A stretch of DNA of 59,638 nucleotides from Lachnospiraceae bacterium (GTDB taxonomy: Bacteria; Bacillota; Clostridia; Lachnospirales; Lachnospiraceae), in contig SVDN01000014.1 of NCBI GenBank assembly GCA_015057825.1, forward strand, positions 1 through 59,638, in the 5' to 3' direction. The first letter of the stretch is position 1, and every line of letters starts with the position of its first letter. This document shows, piece after piece, positions 25,085 through 33,044 of the stretch. The notes below the pieces were generated by a model. That model saw only the letters and a program-made list of their open reading frames with translations, had not been told where the DNA came from and made no database searches. Position numbers and translations under genes: made by a program.

Positions 25085-26488
25085 ATGGCAAAGATAAAAC
25101 TTGGCTTGGCGCCTACAAGACGCAGTATTTTCAGCGCTCCGGCAGCAGTGGAATACGCAAATTTAACAAGAAAGAAATTAAAAGAATTGGGAGTCGATTT
25201 TGTTGATATCGACGATATAGCCGAAGACGGTCTTCTTCATGATGAAGAAGACAGAATTAAAATCGAGGAAAAATTCAAAAAAGAAAAAGTAGACGGATTA
25301 TTCTTTCCTCATGGCAATTTCGGAACGGAATATGAAGTGGCTCGTCTTGCAAAGAGCATGGACTTGCCGGTGCTTATTTGGGGTCCGAGAGATGAAAGAC
25401 CGGATGAAAACGGAATAAGACTTCGTGATAGCCAGTGCGGTTTGTTTGCAACGGGAAAGGTTTTAAGACGTTTTAAAGTTCCTTTTACATATCTTACAAA
25501 TTGCAATTTGGAGGATAAGGAGTTTGCAGAAGGAATCGACAGATTTTTAAGAATATGCAATGTGGTAAAAAGCTTTAAAAATATAAGAATACTTCAAATC
25601 GGACCTCGTCCTTTTGACTTTTGGTCAACCATGTGCAATGAAGGTGAGCTTCTCGAAAAATTTAACATTCAGCTGGCTCCGATTCCCCTTCCGGAACTTA
25701 CGGAGGCCATGAAAAAAGCTATGGAAGACCAAGTAAAACTTAATGAAACATTGGCTTATTGCAGGGATAATTTTAATATTTGCATAAAAGACGAAGAGCT
25801 TGAAAAGGTTGCTGCGCTAAAGATTGCAATGAGAAATCTGGCGGATAAATATGCTTGTACGGCGGCAGCTATCCAGTGTTGGAATGCTCTTCAATCGGAA
25901 ATCGGCATTATGCCATGTGCGGCAAACGCCTTGTTAAACGAAGAAGGATTTCCTGTTGTTTGCGAAACCGACATACACGGAGCCATCACAGCTCTTATGG
26001 TGGAGGCAGCGGGAATGGACGAAAGCAGGTCTTTCTTTGCCGACTGGACGGTAAGACATCCGGATAACGATAACGGCGAGCTTTTGCAACACTGCGGACC
26101 TTGGCCGATATCCTGCGCAAGTTGCAAACCGACAATCGGATATCCTTTGGCCTTTGATCATCCGGGTGCGGTGGAAGCACAGGCGAAAAAGGGCCTTTTA
26201 ACAATAGCGCGTTTTGACGGAGATGACGGGGAATATTCTCTTTTGCTTGGAAATGCAAAGGGCATAGACGGACCTTACACAAAGGGCACATATCTTTGGA
26301 TAGAGGTGGAAAACTGGCCGCGTCTGGAAGCAAAAATTGTTGAGGGACCTTATATACATCATTGTGTGGGTATACATCAAGATGTACTTCCCGTATTATA
26401 CGAGGCTTGCAAGTATATCGGAGTAAAGGCCGATCTTTACGATGATGTTGAGCAAGAACTATCAGATAAGATTCACGGCATTAAATAA
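25085..26488 (+). CDS. L-fucose/L-arabinose isomerase-family protein
   Basis: A 467-residue member of the FucI/AraA-like isomerase superfamily (COG2407 type). The N-terminal part (LGLAPTRR, VDGLFFPHGNFGTE, PVLIWGPRDERP) matches the family's first domain. The C-terminal part carries GIMPCAANALLNEEGFPVVCETDIHGA, which supplies the metal-binding acidic residues, and HHCVGIH near the end. Such enzymes interconvert aldoses and ketoses with Mn2+. It is the first gene of the LacI-controlled operon and is followed directly by the transketolase subunits. In this setting it would make the ketose that the kinase and transketolase use. I infer D-apiose to D-apulose as one possible reaction; other pentoses are also possible. 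Confidence 0.8.
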   Translation: MAKIKLGLAPTRRSIFSAPAAVEYANLTRKKLKELGVDFVDIDDIAEDGLLHDEEDRIKIEEKFKKEKVDGLFFPHGNFGTEYEVARLAKSMDLPVLIWGPRDERPDENGIRLRDSQCGLFATGKVLRRFKVPFTYLTNCNLEDKEFAEGIDRFLRICNVVKSFKNIRILQIGPRPFDFWSTMCNEGELLEKFNIQLAPIPLPELTEAMKKAMEDQVKLNETLAYCRDNFNICIKDEELEKVAALKIAMRNLADKYACTAAAIQCWNALQSEIGIMPCAANALLNEEGFPVVCETDIHGAITALMVEAAGMDESRSFFADWTVRHPDNDNGELLQHCGPWPISCASCKPTIGYPLAFDHPGAVEAQAKKGLLTIARFDGDDGEYSLLLGNAKGIDGPYTKGTYLWIEVENWPRLEAKIVEGPYIHHCVGIHQDVLPVLYEACKYIGVKADLYDDVEQELSDKIHGIK

Positions 26489-26509
26489 ATGGTTGAAAGT
26501 GAGGAAAAT

Positions 26510-27358
26510 ATGGAAAAGAGCAAAGTAAAAGAACTAAAACTCAAAGCGTTTGATCTTCGAAAAACCGTAGTCGAAATGATTGTAAAATCCGGCGGCGGCC
26601 ACATCGGCGGCGATTTCTCGGTTATGGAGACTTTGGTGGAATTGTATTTTGACCAAATGAATATAAGTCCGGAAAACAAAGATGACAAAGACAGAGACCT
26701 GTTTGTTATGAGTAAAGGCCATTCCGTTGAAAGCTATTATGCGGTGCTTGCGGCCAAAGGTTTTTTTGACGAAAAAGAGCTTATTAACAGCTTCTCACGG
26801 TTCGGTTCCAAATTTATCGGACATCCAAATAATGAGATTGACGGTGTAGAGATGAATTCGGGTTCCTTGGGACACGGTCTTCCCGTGTCCGTGGGTATGG
26901 CCTTGGCTTGCAAGATGGATGATAGAAAAAACAGAGTTTATGTTGTGATGGGTGACGGAGAATTGGCCGAAGGCTCGGTTTGGGAAGGCTTTATGGCTGC
27001 CGGACATTACGGTTTAAGCAATCTGTGCGCAGTTGTGGATAAAAACAATTTGCAGATTTCCGGAAGAACGGATGATGTTATGAATCATAAGAATCTAAAA
27101 GCTCAGATAGAAAGCTTTGGATGGAATGTTATGGAAGCGGACGGAAACGACATAGAAGCAATGCATGATGCTTTTGAAAAAGCAAAAGAAGTTAAGGACA
27201 AACCAAGCTGCATCATTGCCAATACCATAAAGGGATTCGGCGGCGGAGAAGTTATGGAAAACATCTATAGTTGGCATCATCACGTACCAAACGAGGATGA
27301 ATATAAGGAAATTATGAAAAATATCGATGCAAGAAGGGAGGCAATTATAAATGAATAA
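26510..27358 (+). CDS. Transketolase subunit A (N-terminal, TPP-binding half)
   Basis: A 282-residue half of a split transketolase. It carries the thiamine diphosphate motif GDGELAEGSVWEG through DKNNLQISG, and the HIGG-D and SLGHGLPVSVGMA substrate-side residues. I use the ATG 5 bases after GTGAGG; a further ATG at 26489 directly follows the isomerase stop and lacks a ribosome site. The gene overlaps the next subunit by 8 bases, so the two are made together and should form the A2B2 enzyme that moves two-carbon units between sugar phosphates. Confidence 0.93.
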   Translation: MEKSKVKELKLKAFDLRKTVVEMIVKSGGGHIGGDFSVMETLVELYFDQMNISPENKDDKDRDLFVMSKGHSVESYYAVLAAKGFFDEKELINSFSRFGSKFIGHPNNEIDGVEMNSGSLGHGLPVSVGMALACKMDDRKNRVYVVMGDGELAEGSVWEGFMAAGHYGLSNLCAVVDKNNLQISGRTDDVMNHKNLKAQIESFGWNVMEADGNDIEAMHDAFEKAKEVKDKPSCIIANTIKGFGGGEVMENIYSWHHHVPNEDEYKEIMKNIDARREAIINE

Positions 27359-28292
27359 TATACCAAACAGACAAGCAATATGCGATGTGCTTATGGAAAA
27401 TGCAAAAAAGGATAAAGATATTGTCGCCCTTTGTTCCGATTCTCGCGGATCGGCATCCATGACGCCGTTTTTCAAGGCCTTTCCGAAGCAGTCGGTGGAA
27501 GTGGGTATTGCGGAGCAAAACCTGGTAAGTATCGGAGCGGGTATGGCCCATATGGGCAAGAAAGCATATTGCTTTTCCCCGGCTTGTTTTATATCAACCA
27601 GATCTTATGAGCAGGCAAAGGTGGATGTTGCATATTCAAATACAAATGTAAAACTTATAGGAATCAGCGGCGGAGTAAGCTATGGCGCACTGGGAATGAG
27701 TCATCACAGCGCCCAGGATATTGCGGCAATGAGCGCAATTCCGAATATGAGAGTATATTTGCCAAGCGATCGTTTTCAAACCGTAAAGCTTATTGAAGCC
27801 CTATTAGAAGATGAGAAACCGGCTTACGTAAGAGTGGGCAGAAACCCTGTGGAGGACATATACAGCGAGGAAAATATTCCTTTTGAAATGGATAAGGCGA
27901 CCATTGCAAGATTTGGAAGCAAAAAAGATAAGAAGCTTGTTATTGTGGCTTGCGGAGAAATGTTAAGTCCTGCATTAAGGGCGGGAGAAATCTTGGCAGA
28001 GAAGAACATTATGTCAACCGTAATCGACATGTATTGCATCAAGCCTTTTGACAGCGAAAGCCTTATAAAAGAAGCGGAAGATGCGGACTTGATAGTATCT
28101 ATAGAAGAACATGCTCCTTTTGGAGGACTCGGTGCAAATGTAGCATCCGTAATCAGCGCAAACAAGCCTTGTAAGATTATTCAAATGGCTCTTCCGGACG
28201 ACCATGTTATTACGGGCAAGTCCAAGGAAGTATTTGATTACTACGGATTAAATGCAGAGGGAATCGTAGAAAGGGTATTGAAAAACATATGA
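27351..28292 (+). CDS. Transketolase subunit B (C-terminal half)
   Basis: A 313-residue partner carrying the pyrimidine-binding and C-terminal domains. The glutamate that activates thiamine diphosphate is in VEVGIAEQNLVSIGAGMA; the AYVRVGRNPVE and ACGEMLSPALRAG blocks follow. GGGAGG lies 11 bases before its ATG. It overlaps the upstream subunit by 8 bases and the downstream kinase by 4 (ATGA), which suggests fixed stoichiometry through translational coupling. A split transketolase inside a catabolic operon, rather than with pentose-phosphate genes, indicates a dedicated substrate. Confidence 0.93.
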   Translation: MNNIPNRQAICDVLMENAKKDKDIVALCSDSRGSASMTPFFKAFPKQSVEVGIAEQNLVSIGAGMAHMGKKAYCFSPACFISTRSYEQAKVDVAYSNTNVKLIGISGGVSYGALGMSHHSAQDIAAMSAIPNMRVYLPSDRFQTVKLIEALLEDEKPAYVRVGRNPVEDIYSEENIPFEMDKATIARFGSKKDKKLVIVACGEMLSPALRAGEILAEKNIMSTVIDMYCIKPFDSESLIKEAEDADLIVSIEEHAPFGGLGANVASVISANKPCKIIQMALPDDHVITGKSKEVFDYYGLNAEGIVERVLKNI

Positions 28293-29770
28293 GCGGACGT
28301 TATATAATCAGCATAGATCAAAGCACTCAGGCAAGCAAGGCGCTTTTGTTCGATAAAAGCGGCACTTTGATTTGTCGTGCCCAGAAGCCGCACAAACAGA
28401 TTGTGGATGAAAAGGGCTATGTAAGCCACAATCCCGAAGAAATATACGAAAACGTGATTTGGGTGGTTAGGGAAGTGCTAAGACAATCGAATGTCGGCCC
28501 GGAGCAAGTAAGAGGGATTGCTATATGCAATCAGCGAGAAACAAGCCTTATTTGGGACAAAGAAAGTGGAAAAGCTCTTAACAATGCGGTGGTATGGCAT
28601 TGCTCTCGCGGGGAAAAAATCTGCGAAAGAGAGAAAATAAAGGAAAACGCGGACTATATTTTTAAGACCACGGGAATAAAATTATCGGCGTATTTTCCTG
28701 CCGCTAAAATTGCTTGGTTGTTGGAAAACACAAAAGATGCAAGAGAAATGGCCCAAAAAGGAAAAGTCTGCATGGGTACCATGGATTGCTATTTAATCTA
28801 CAGACTCACACATGCAAAAAGTTATCTGACAGACTATTCAAATGCGGGAAGAAGTCAGCTTTTTGACATCAGAAAGCTTAGTTGGGATGAAAAAATCTGC
28901 GATTTGTTTGGCATCGATATAAATGCCTTGCCTAAGGTTTTGGATTCCAATGCATGCTTTGGATACACGGATTTTGAGGGGCTATTTTCCGAGGAAGTTC
29001 CTATCTGCAGCGTTATGGGAGACAGTAACGCCGCATTGTTCGGACAAAGATGTCTTGAGGAAGGTCAGGCAAAAGCAACCTACGGAACAGGCTCATCCAT
29101 AATGATGAATATAGGTGAAAGGGCGGTTTACAGCAAGCACGGTCTTACCACATCACCGGCATGGGCAATAGACGGAAAGCTAAACTACGTTCTTGAAGGA
29201 AATCTAAACTATACGGGAGCGGTTATCAGTTGGCTTAAGAACGATTTGGAACTTATAAAAGATCCTTCCGAAACGGAAAGCTTGGCAAATGCGGCAAACA
29301 AGGATGATTCCTTGTATTTGATACCCGCATTTACGGGGCTTGGAGCACCTTATTGGAATCCGAAGGCCAAAGCTTCCATCACGGGCATGGACAGAACAAC
29401 GAAAAAAGCCGAGATAGTGAGAGCTGCCTTGGAATGCATCGCATATCAAATTAATGATATAATAAGAGTAATGAATAAGGATTCGGATATAGCTTTAAGT
29501 CGCTTGAAAGTGGACGGAGGACCGACAAAAAACGCATATCTTATGCAGTTTCAGGCGGATATATCAAACTGCTTGGTGTTGGCATCCAACGAAGAAGCTC
29601 TTTCGGGCATAGGTGTGGCATATATGGCAGGAATGGCTGTGGGACTCTGGGATGAGAAAGTATTTGAAAAGCAAAAATACACAAGCTATTCGAACAAAAT
29701 GGATAAAGAGACGGCGCAAAGAAAGTATTCGGGCTGGAAAGCTGCGATGGCTTTAAATGCCAAGGAGTAA
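28289..29770 (+). CDS. FGGY-family carbohydrate kinase
   Basis: A 493-residue sugar kinase most like the glycerol kinase branch. The N-terminal domain begins IISIDQSTQASKALLFD and includes CNQRETSLIWD and an ATP-site GTGSSIMMN motif. The C-terminal domain has GGPTKNAYLMQFQADI and SGIGVAYMAG. It phosphorylates a hydroxyl of a sugar or polyol with ATP. In the operon it lies after the transketolase subunits with a 4-base overlap. Glycerol is an unlikely substrate in this context. D-apulose (giving apulose 4-phosphate) would fit the transketolase step, by inference only. Confidence 0.9.
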   Translation: MSGRYIISIDQSTQASKALLFDKSGTLICRAQKPHKQIVDEKGYVSHNPEEIYENVIWVVREVLRQSNVGPEQVRGIAICNQRETSLIWDKESGKALNNAVVWHCSRGEKICEREKIKENADYIFKTTGIKLSAYFPAAKIAWLLENTKDAREMAQKGKVCMGTMDCYLIYRLTHAKSYLTDYSNAGRSQLFDIRKLSWDEKICDLFGIDINALPKVLDSNACFGYTDFEGLFSEEVPICSVMGDSNAALFGQRCLEEGQAKATYGTGSSIMMNIGERAVYSKHGLTTSPAWAIDGKLNYVLEGNLNYTGAVISWLKNDLELIKDPSETESLANAANKDDSLYLIPAFTGLGAPYWNPKAKASITGMDRTTKKAEIVRAALECIAYQINDIIRVMNKDSDIALSRLKVDGGPTKNAYLMQFQADISNCLVLASNEEALSGIGVAYMAGMAVGLWDEKVFEKQKYTSYSNKMDKETAQRKYSGWKAAMALNAKE

Positions 29771-29793
29771 ATATAAAAAAAGAGGAGAAAATA

Positions 29794-31089
29794 ATGAGTA
29801 AACACGGTATGGTAAAGGCTGTAGGAAGTCATTTTGAGTATGAGGACGGAAACTACTTTTATCCTTTCGGAACCACGATTTATGCACTGGCTCATCAAAG
29901 TCCGGAGCTGATAGAAGAAACAATGAGAAGCTTGGAAAAATCGCCGTTTAACAAGGTTCGCATGTGTGTGTTCCCAAAACACTATCAATTCAACAACAAC
30001 GAGCCTTTGTTCTATCCCTTCGAAAAGAATGAAGACGGCAGCTGGGATCCGGGCAGGCCCGTTAAGGAATATTGGGACAATTTGGAAAGTGTCATAAAAC
30101 GCTTGGACGATATGGAAATTCAGGCGGATTTGATTTTGTTTCATTCCTACGATAGTTGGGGCCTTGCGACCATGGGCATGGAAAAGAACTTGCAATACCT
30201 TGATTATTGCATAAAACGTCTTGGAAAGCTTGATAATGTTTGGTGGTCGCTTGCAAACGAATACGATTTGCTTTTGTCGGAAATAAGCGAAGAAAATTGG
30301 TATGAGATAGAAGAATTTGTTGCAAAAAACGACACAAGAGGACATTTGATTTCAAATCATAATTGCTTTTTGCTATGGGATGTTTCGAGAAAAAACATCA
30401 GCCATGGTTCTTATCAAATAAAATGCCTTGCAAATGTGGGAGATGATGTAAGAAAATTCAATAAGCCGATATGCGTGGATGAATGTTGCTATGAGGGAAA
30501 TATTCCGTCTTCCTGGGGCAATTTGTCGGCTGAGGAAATGACTGCAAAATTCTGGCAGGCTATTGCAAGCGGTGCCTATTGCACGCACGGTGAAACTTTC
30601 CTTGATGAAAATGATATTCTTTGGTGGTCAAAGGGTGGCAAACTAAAGGGAAAATCTCCGGAGAGAATAGGTTTTTTAAGAAACATTGTGGAAGAGTTTA
30701 ACAAGCCATTGTTGCCTTTTGAGCCAAGAGGAGACGAGTTTTTTGACAATCTTCCCGACGAAGTAAGAAGAGATTTTGACAAAGCGCCTTCGGGACGCAG
30801 CTTCGGTATTGCAATTTCAAGACAAGATCACGATGCAAATGTGTTGATGTCCGCCTTTGAACACGATTACAGAGCTGAGTCGGAAGACAAGTCCGTGATA
30901 TTAAAATACTATTATCAGCGCTGCCAGGCAGAAGACAATTTCCGCCTGCCGGAAAATAAAAAATACGATATCGAAATAATCGATACATGGAATATGACAA
31001 GAAGCTTGGCTTATAAAGAGCTAAGCGGAAAAGTAAAGATAAAATTGCCGGGAAGAGCTTATATGGCCGTTCTGGCGAGGGAATGTTAG
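29794..31089 (+). CDS. DUF5605-type glycoside hydrolase, possible apiosidase-like
   Basis: A 431-residue cytoplasmic TIM-barrel glycosidase. The sequence FYPFGTTIYAL, SPFNKVRMCVFPKHY, WWSLANEYDLL and DECCYEG follows the DUF4038/DUF5605 group of gut bacteria. The NE motif (Glu156) and Glu230 in VDECC are the expected acid/base and nucleophile of clan GH-A-like enzymes. The last 90 residues (IDTWNMT, SGKVKIKLPGRAYMAV) form the DUF5605 beta domain. The N-terminal DUF5060 domain often seen in this group is absent. There is no signal peptide, so it acts on imported glycosides. Related DUF4038 enzymes of GH140 release apiose from pectin, which ties it to the rest of the operon. No linked transporter is present. 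Confidence 0.8.
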   Translation: MSKHGMVKAVGSHFEYEDGNYFYPFGTTIYALAHQSPELIEETMRSLEKSPFNKVRMCVFPKHYQFNNNEPLFYPFEKNEDGSWDPGRPVKEYWDNLESVIKRLDDMEIQADLILFHSYDSWGLATMGMEKNLQYLDYCIKRLGKLDNVWWSLANEYDLLLSEISEENWYEIEEFVAKNDTRGHLISNHNCFLLWDVSRKNISHGSYQIKCLANVGDDVRKFNKPICVDECCYEGNIPSSWGNLSAEEMTAKFWQAIASGAYCTHGETFLDENDILWWSKGGKLKGKSPERIGFLRNIVEEFNKPLLPFEPRGDEFFDNLPDEVRRDFDKAPSGRSFGIAISRQDHDANVLMSAFEHDYRAESEDKSVILKYYYQRCQAEDNFRLPENKKYDIEIIDTWNMTRSLAYKELSGKVKIKLPGRAYMAVLAREC

Positions 31090-31106
31090 AGAGGGCGGAA
31101 CCATAA

Positions 31107-31229
31107 ATGAAAAACAAAGCGAATATAATACTTTGCGTACTATCAGAAATTTTTATAAAAAATACCTTGCGTACTATAAGAAATTTTTGCTATAATTATC
31201 TTGCGTACTATAGGAGGTTATATGATTAA
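31107..31229 (+). CDS. Possible 40-residue leader ORF across the 34-bp repeats
   Basis: An ATG at 31107 lies 6-11 bases after GAGGGCGGAA and opens a 40-codon frame. It runs through all the direct repeats and stops at 31227-31229, overlapping the ATPase start (ATG at 31222) in another frame. The product is basic and hydrophobic (for example NIILCVLSEIF), not recognisable. It could couple translation of the ATPase to read-through from the sugar operon, or be fortuitous. Confidence 0.25.
   Translation: MKNKANIILCVLSEIFIKNTLRTIRNFCYNYLAYYRRLYD
31133..31217 (+). repeat. Three direct repeats with exact 34-bp period before the ATPase gene
   Basis: TTGCGTACTAT begins at 31133, 31167 and 31201. The first two copies continue with (C/A)AGAAATTTTT and a 12-base variable AT segment. 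The third is cut short by the ribosome site (TTGCGTACTATAGGAGG). Copy 2 supplies a promoter and copy 3 the ribosome site, so the array is part of the gene's control region. Confidence 0.85.
31167..31196 (+). promoter_or_regulatory. Promoter of the DUF4143-type ATPase, within repeat copy 2
   Basis: TTGCGT (31167-31172) and TATAAT (31191-31196) have an 18-base spacer. Copy 1 has the same -35 but ATAAAA at the -10 position, and so looks inactive. Transcription should begin near 31203, leaving a leader of only about 20 bases. Confidence 0.65.
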
Positions 31230-32577
31230 ACGTAAGATATATCAAAAGATTCTTGATTGGAAGAAAACGACTAACGGAAAAAAAGCACTGCTGATAGAGG
31301 GCGCAAGACGAATTGGTAAATCAACCGTTGCGGAAGAATTTGGTAAAAACGAATATAAATCATACATAATCGTTGATTTTAACGTGGCCGGTAAAAAAGT
31401 CCTTAGTAGTTTTGACAATTTAAATGATCTTGACATTTTTTTTCAAACTTTATCACTGGAATACAATACCAGATTATATAATCGTGAGTCGTTGATTGTT
31501 TTTGATGAAATTCAGAAGTTTCCAAAGGCAAGGGAAGCAATAAAGTACCTGGTGGCTGATGGAAGGTATGATTATATAGAAACGGGTTCCTTGATATCCA
31601 TTAGAGAGAACGTTGAAAATATAACGATACCATCGGAAGAAAGAAAGCTGAAGATGTATCCGTTGGATTTTGAAGAATTCATGATCTATATGGGAGAGGA
31701 ATTGCTTGTTGAATATATAAAAGATTGCCATAAAAAAATGCTTCCGTTGGAGCGTGAGCAACACAACAAAGCAATGCATTTGTTTAAGGAATACATTCTG
31801 GTAGGTGGTATGCCACAGTCGGTTATTGCGTTCAAGGAAAACGGAAGAGATTTTTATGCTGCAGATATTGAAAAACGTGATATCTTGGAACTTTATCGTG
31901 ATGATATCAAAAAAGCAACAAAACGATATAATTCGAGAGTATCGGCAATTTTTGAGAATATTCCGGGATATTTATCAACACATGAGAAAAAGGTTGTGTT
32001 AAGCAAAATTGAGTCAGGTGCAGTGTTTGACAGATACGATGAACCACTTTTTTGGTTGGAAGATTCAATGATTTGTAACCTATGTTACAAGTGCAATGAT
32101 CCAAATGTCGGAATGGCGTTAAATAAAAATGAATCAGCGGTAAAGTGCTACATGGGTGATACAGGGCTTTTGGTGAGCCATGCCTTTGCTGAAAACGAGA
32201 TAACGGAACAAGCCTTGTATACAAACATTATGAATGGAAAGCTATCCTTAAATGAAGGAATGCTCTACGAAAATGTCATTGCACAAATAATAGCGGCTAA
32301 AGGTAAAAAACTGTATTTCTACACCAGATATAACGAAGTAAAACGTAGGAACGACATAGAAATTGACTTTTTGCTATCAAACGAAAGCAAAACCAATTAC
32401 AGAATAAATCCTGTAGAGGTGAAATCATCGAAAAACTACAGCGCACCTTCCATAGAAAAGTTTGTGGAAATTTTTAAGCGTAAGGTGGATAATCCGATGA
32501 TAGTTCACCCAAAGAACCTAGTGGAAGTAAATGGCATTTTAAGAATGCCGGCCTATATGTTTGCGCTGTGTGAATGA
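31222..32577 (+). CDS. AAA-type ATPase with C-terminal DUF4143/nuclease-like domain
   Basis: A 451-residue protein from the ATG 5 bases after AGGAGG. The N-terminal P-loop domain has Walker A GARRIGKST (residues about 26-34) and Walker B LIVFDEIQKFP. The C-terminal DUF4143 domain (about 190-330) is followed by a PD-(D/E)XK-like strand pattern (IEIDFLLS, NPVEVKSS), as in many ATPases of this family. Their role is unknown; proposals include toxin-like or DNA-linked functions. These genes are often patchily distributed and horizontally acquired. The unusual repeat promoter upstream and the isolated transcription unit support recent gain. Confidence 0.88.
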   Translation: MIKRKIYQKILDWKKTTNGKKALLIEGARRIGKSTVAEEFGKNEYKSYIIVDFNVAGKKVLSSFDNLNDLDIFFQTLSLEYNTRLYNRESLIVFDEIQKFPKAREAIKYLVADGRYDYIETGSLISIRENVENITIPSEERKLKMYPLDFEEFMIYMGEELLVEYIKDCHKKMLPLEREQHNKAMHLFKEYILVGGMPQSVIAFKENGRDFYAADIEKRDILELYRDDIKKATKRYNSRVSAIFENIPGYLSTHEKKVVLSKIESGAVFDRYDEPLFWLEDSMICNLCYKCNDPNVGMALNKNESAVKCYMGDTGLLVSHAFAENEITEQALYTNIMNGKLSLNEGMLYENVIAQIIAAKGKKLYFYTRYNEVKRRNDIEIDFLLSNESKTNYRINPVEVKSSKNYSAPSIEKFVEIFKRKVDNPMIVHPKNLVEVNGILRMPAYMFALCE

Positions 32578-32599
32578 TAATAAATCAGAATCTATAGAT

Positions 32600-32635
32600 T
32601 TTTTAAAGGCAACACCTATGTGTTGCCTTTAAAAA
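32600..32635. terminator. Symmetric 16-bp hairpin after the ATPase gene
   Basis: TTTTTAAAGGCAACAC (32600-32615) pairs perfectly with 32620-32635 around CTAT. The U run on the plus strand is only three bases inside the stem. It probably works as an A/T-flanked bidirectional terminator. Confidence 0.7.
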
Positions 32636-32771
32636 TCCATTTCTGATATAGCCATTTATAAACCCCCATTCATATTTAAATATTACAATATGGAAAAATC
32701 AAAAACAAGCGGTAATTCCATAAAAAGTATGTTATAATAATCTATTATATTTAAAACTAAACGGTGGATTC

Positions 32772-33044
32772 ATGAGAGATTTAAAAGATATCAGATTAGA
32801 CCTTGATGAAATAGACGGAAAAATCGCGGATTTGCTTGCAAAACGAATGGATTTAAGCATTGAAGTGGCAAAGTCCAAAAAGGCAAGCGGCAAGGCGATT
32901 TTGGATGAAGCAAGAGAGGCACAGAAGCTTGAAAGTGTGGCAAGCCTTGTGGAAGATTCTAAAAAAGACGGCGTAAAAGAAGTCTTCAAGACTATTATGG
33001 CAGAGAGCCGTAAGATTCAGGAAAAAGAACATGAAAAACAGTAA
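32772..33044 (+). CDS. Stand-alone chorismate mutase (AroQ/CM2 type)
   Basis: A 90-residue all-helical enzyme, the size of single-domain AroQ mutases. Key residues follow the CM2 pattern: an N-terminal arginine, IDGKIADLLAKRMDLSIEVAK, ILDEAREAQKLESV. It rearranges chorismate to prephenate for tyrosine and phenylalanine synthesis. The small size indicates no fused dehydrogenase or dehydratase. The following DUF815 gene starts inside its last codons (14-base overlap), so the two are translationally linked. No other aromatic-acid genes are nearby. Confidence 0.9.
   Translation: MRDLKDIRLDLDEIDGKIADLLAKRMDLSIEVAKSKKASGKAILDEAREAQKLESVASLVEDSKKDGVKEVFKTIMAESRKIQEKEHEKQ

Noticed and set aside
29686-30345. 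219-residue open frame on the minus strand across the kinase/glycosidase junction
   Set aside because: It lies opposite two well-supported genes, has no ribosome site and matches nothing; it is a shadow frame.
23925-31089. Sulfoquinovose transketolase (sulfo-TK) pathway
   Set aside because: That route uses no FGGY kinase and has a sulfo-sugar reductase or isomerase not seen here; the kinase and DUF5605 glycosidase fit apiose-like sugars better.
31133-31217. CRISPR array
   Set aside because: Only three copies, adjacent without true spacers, and they carry a promoter and ribosome site; no cas genes.
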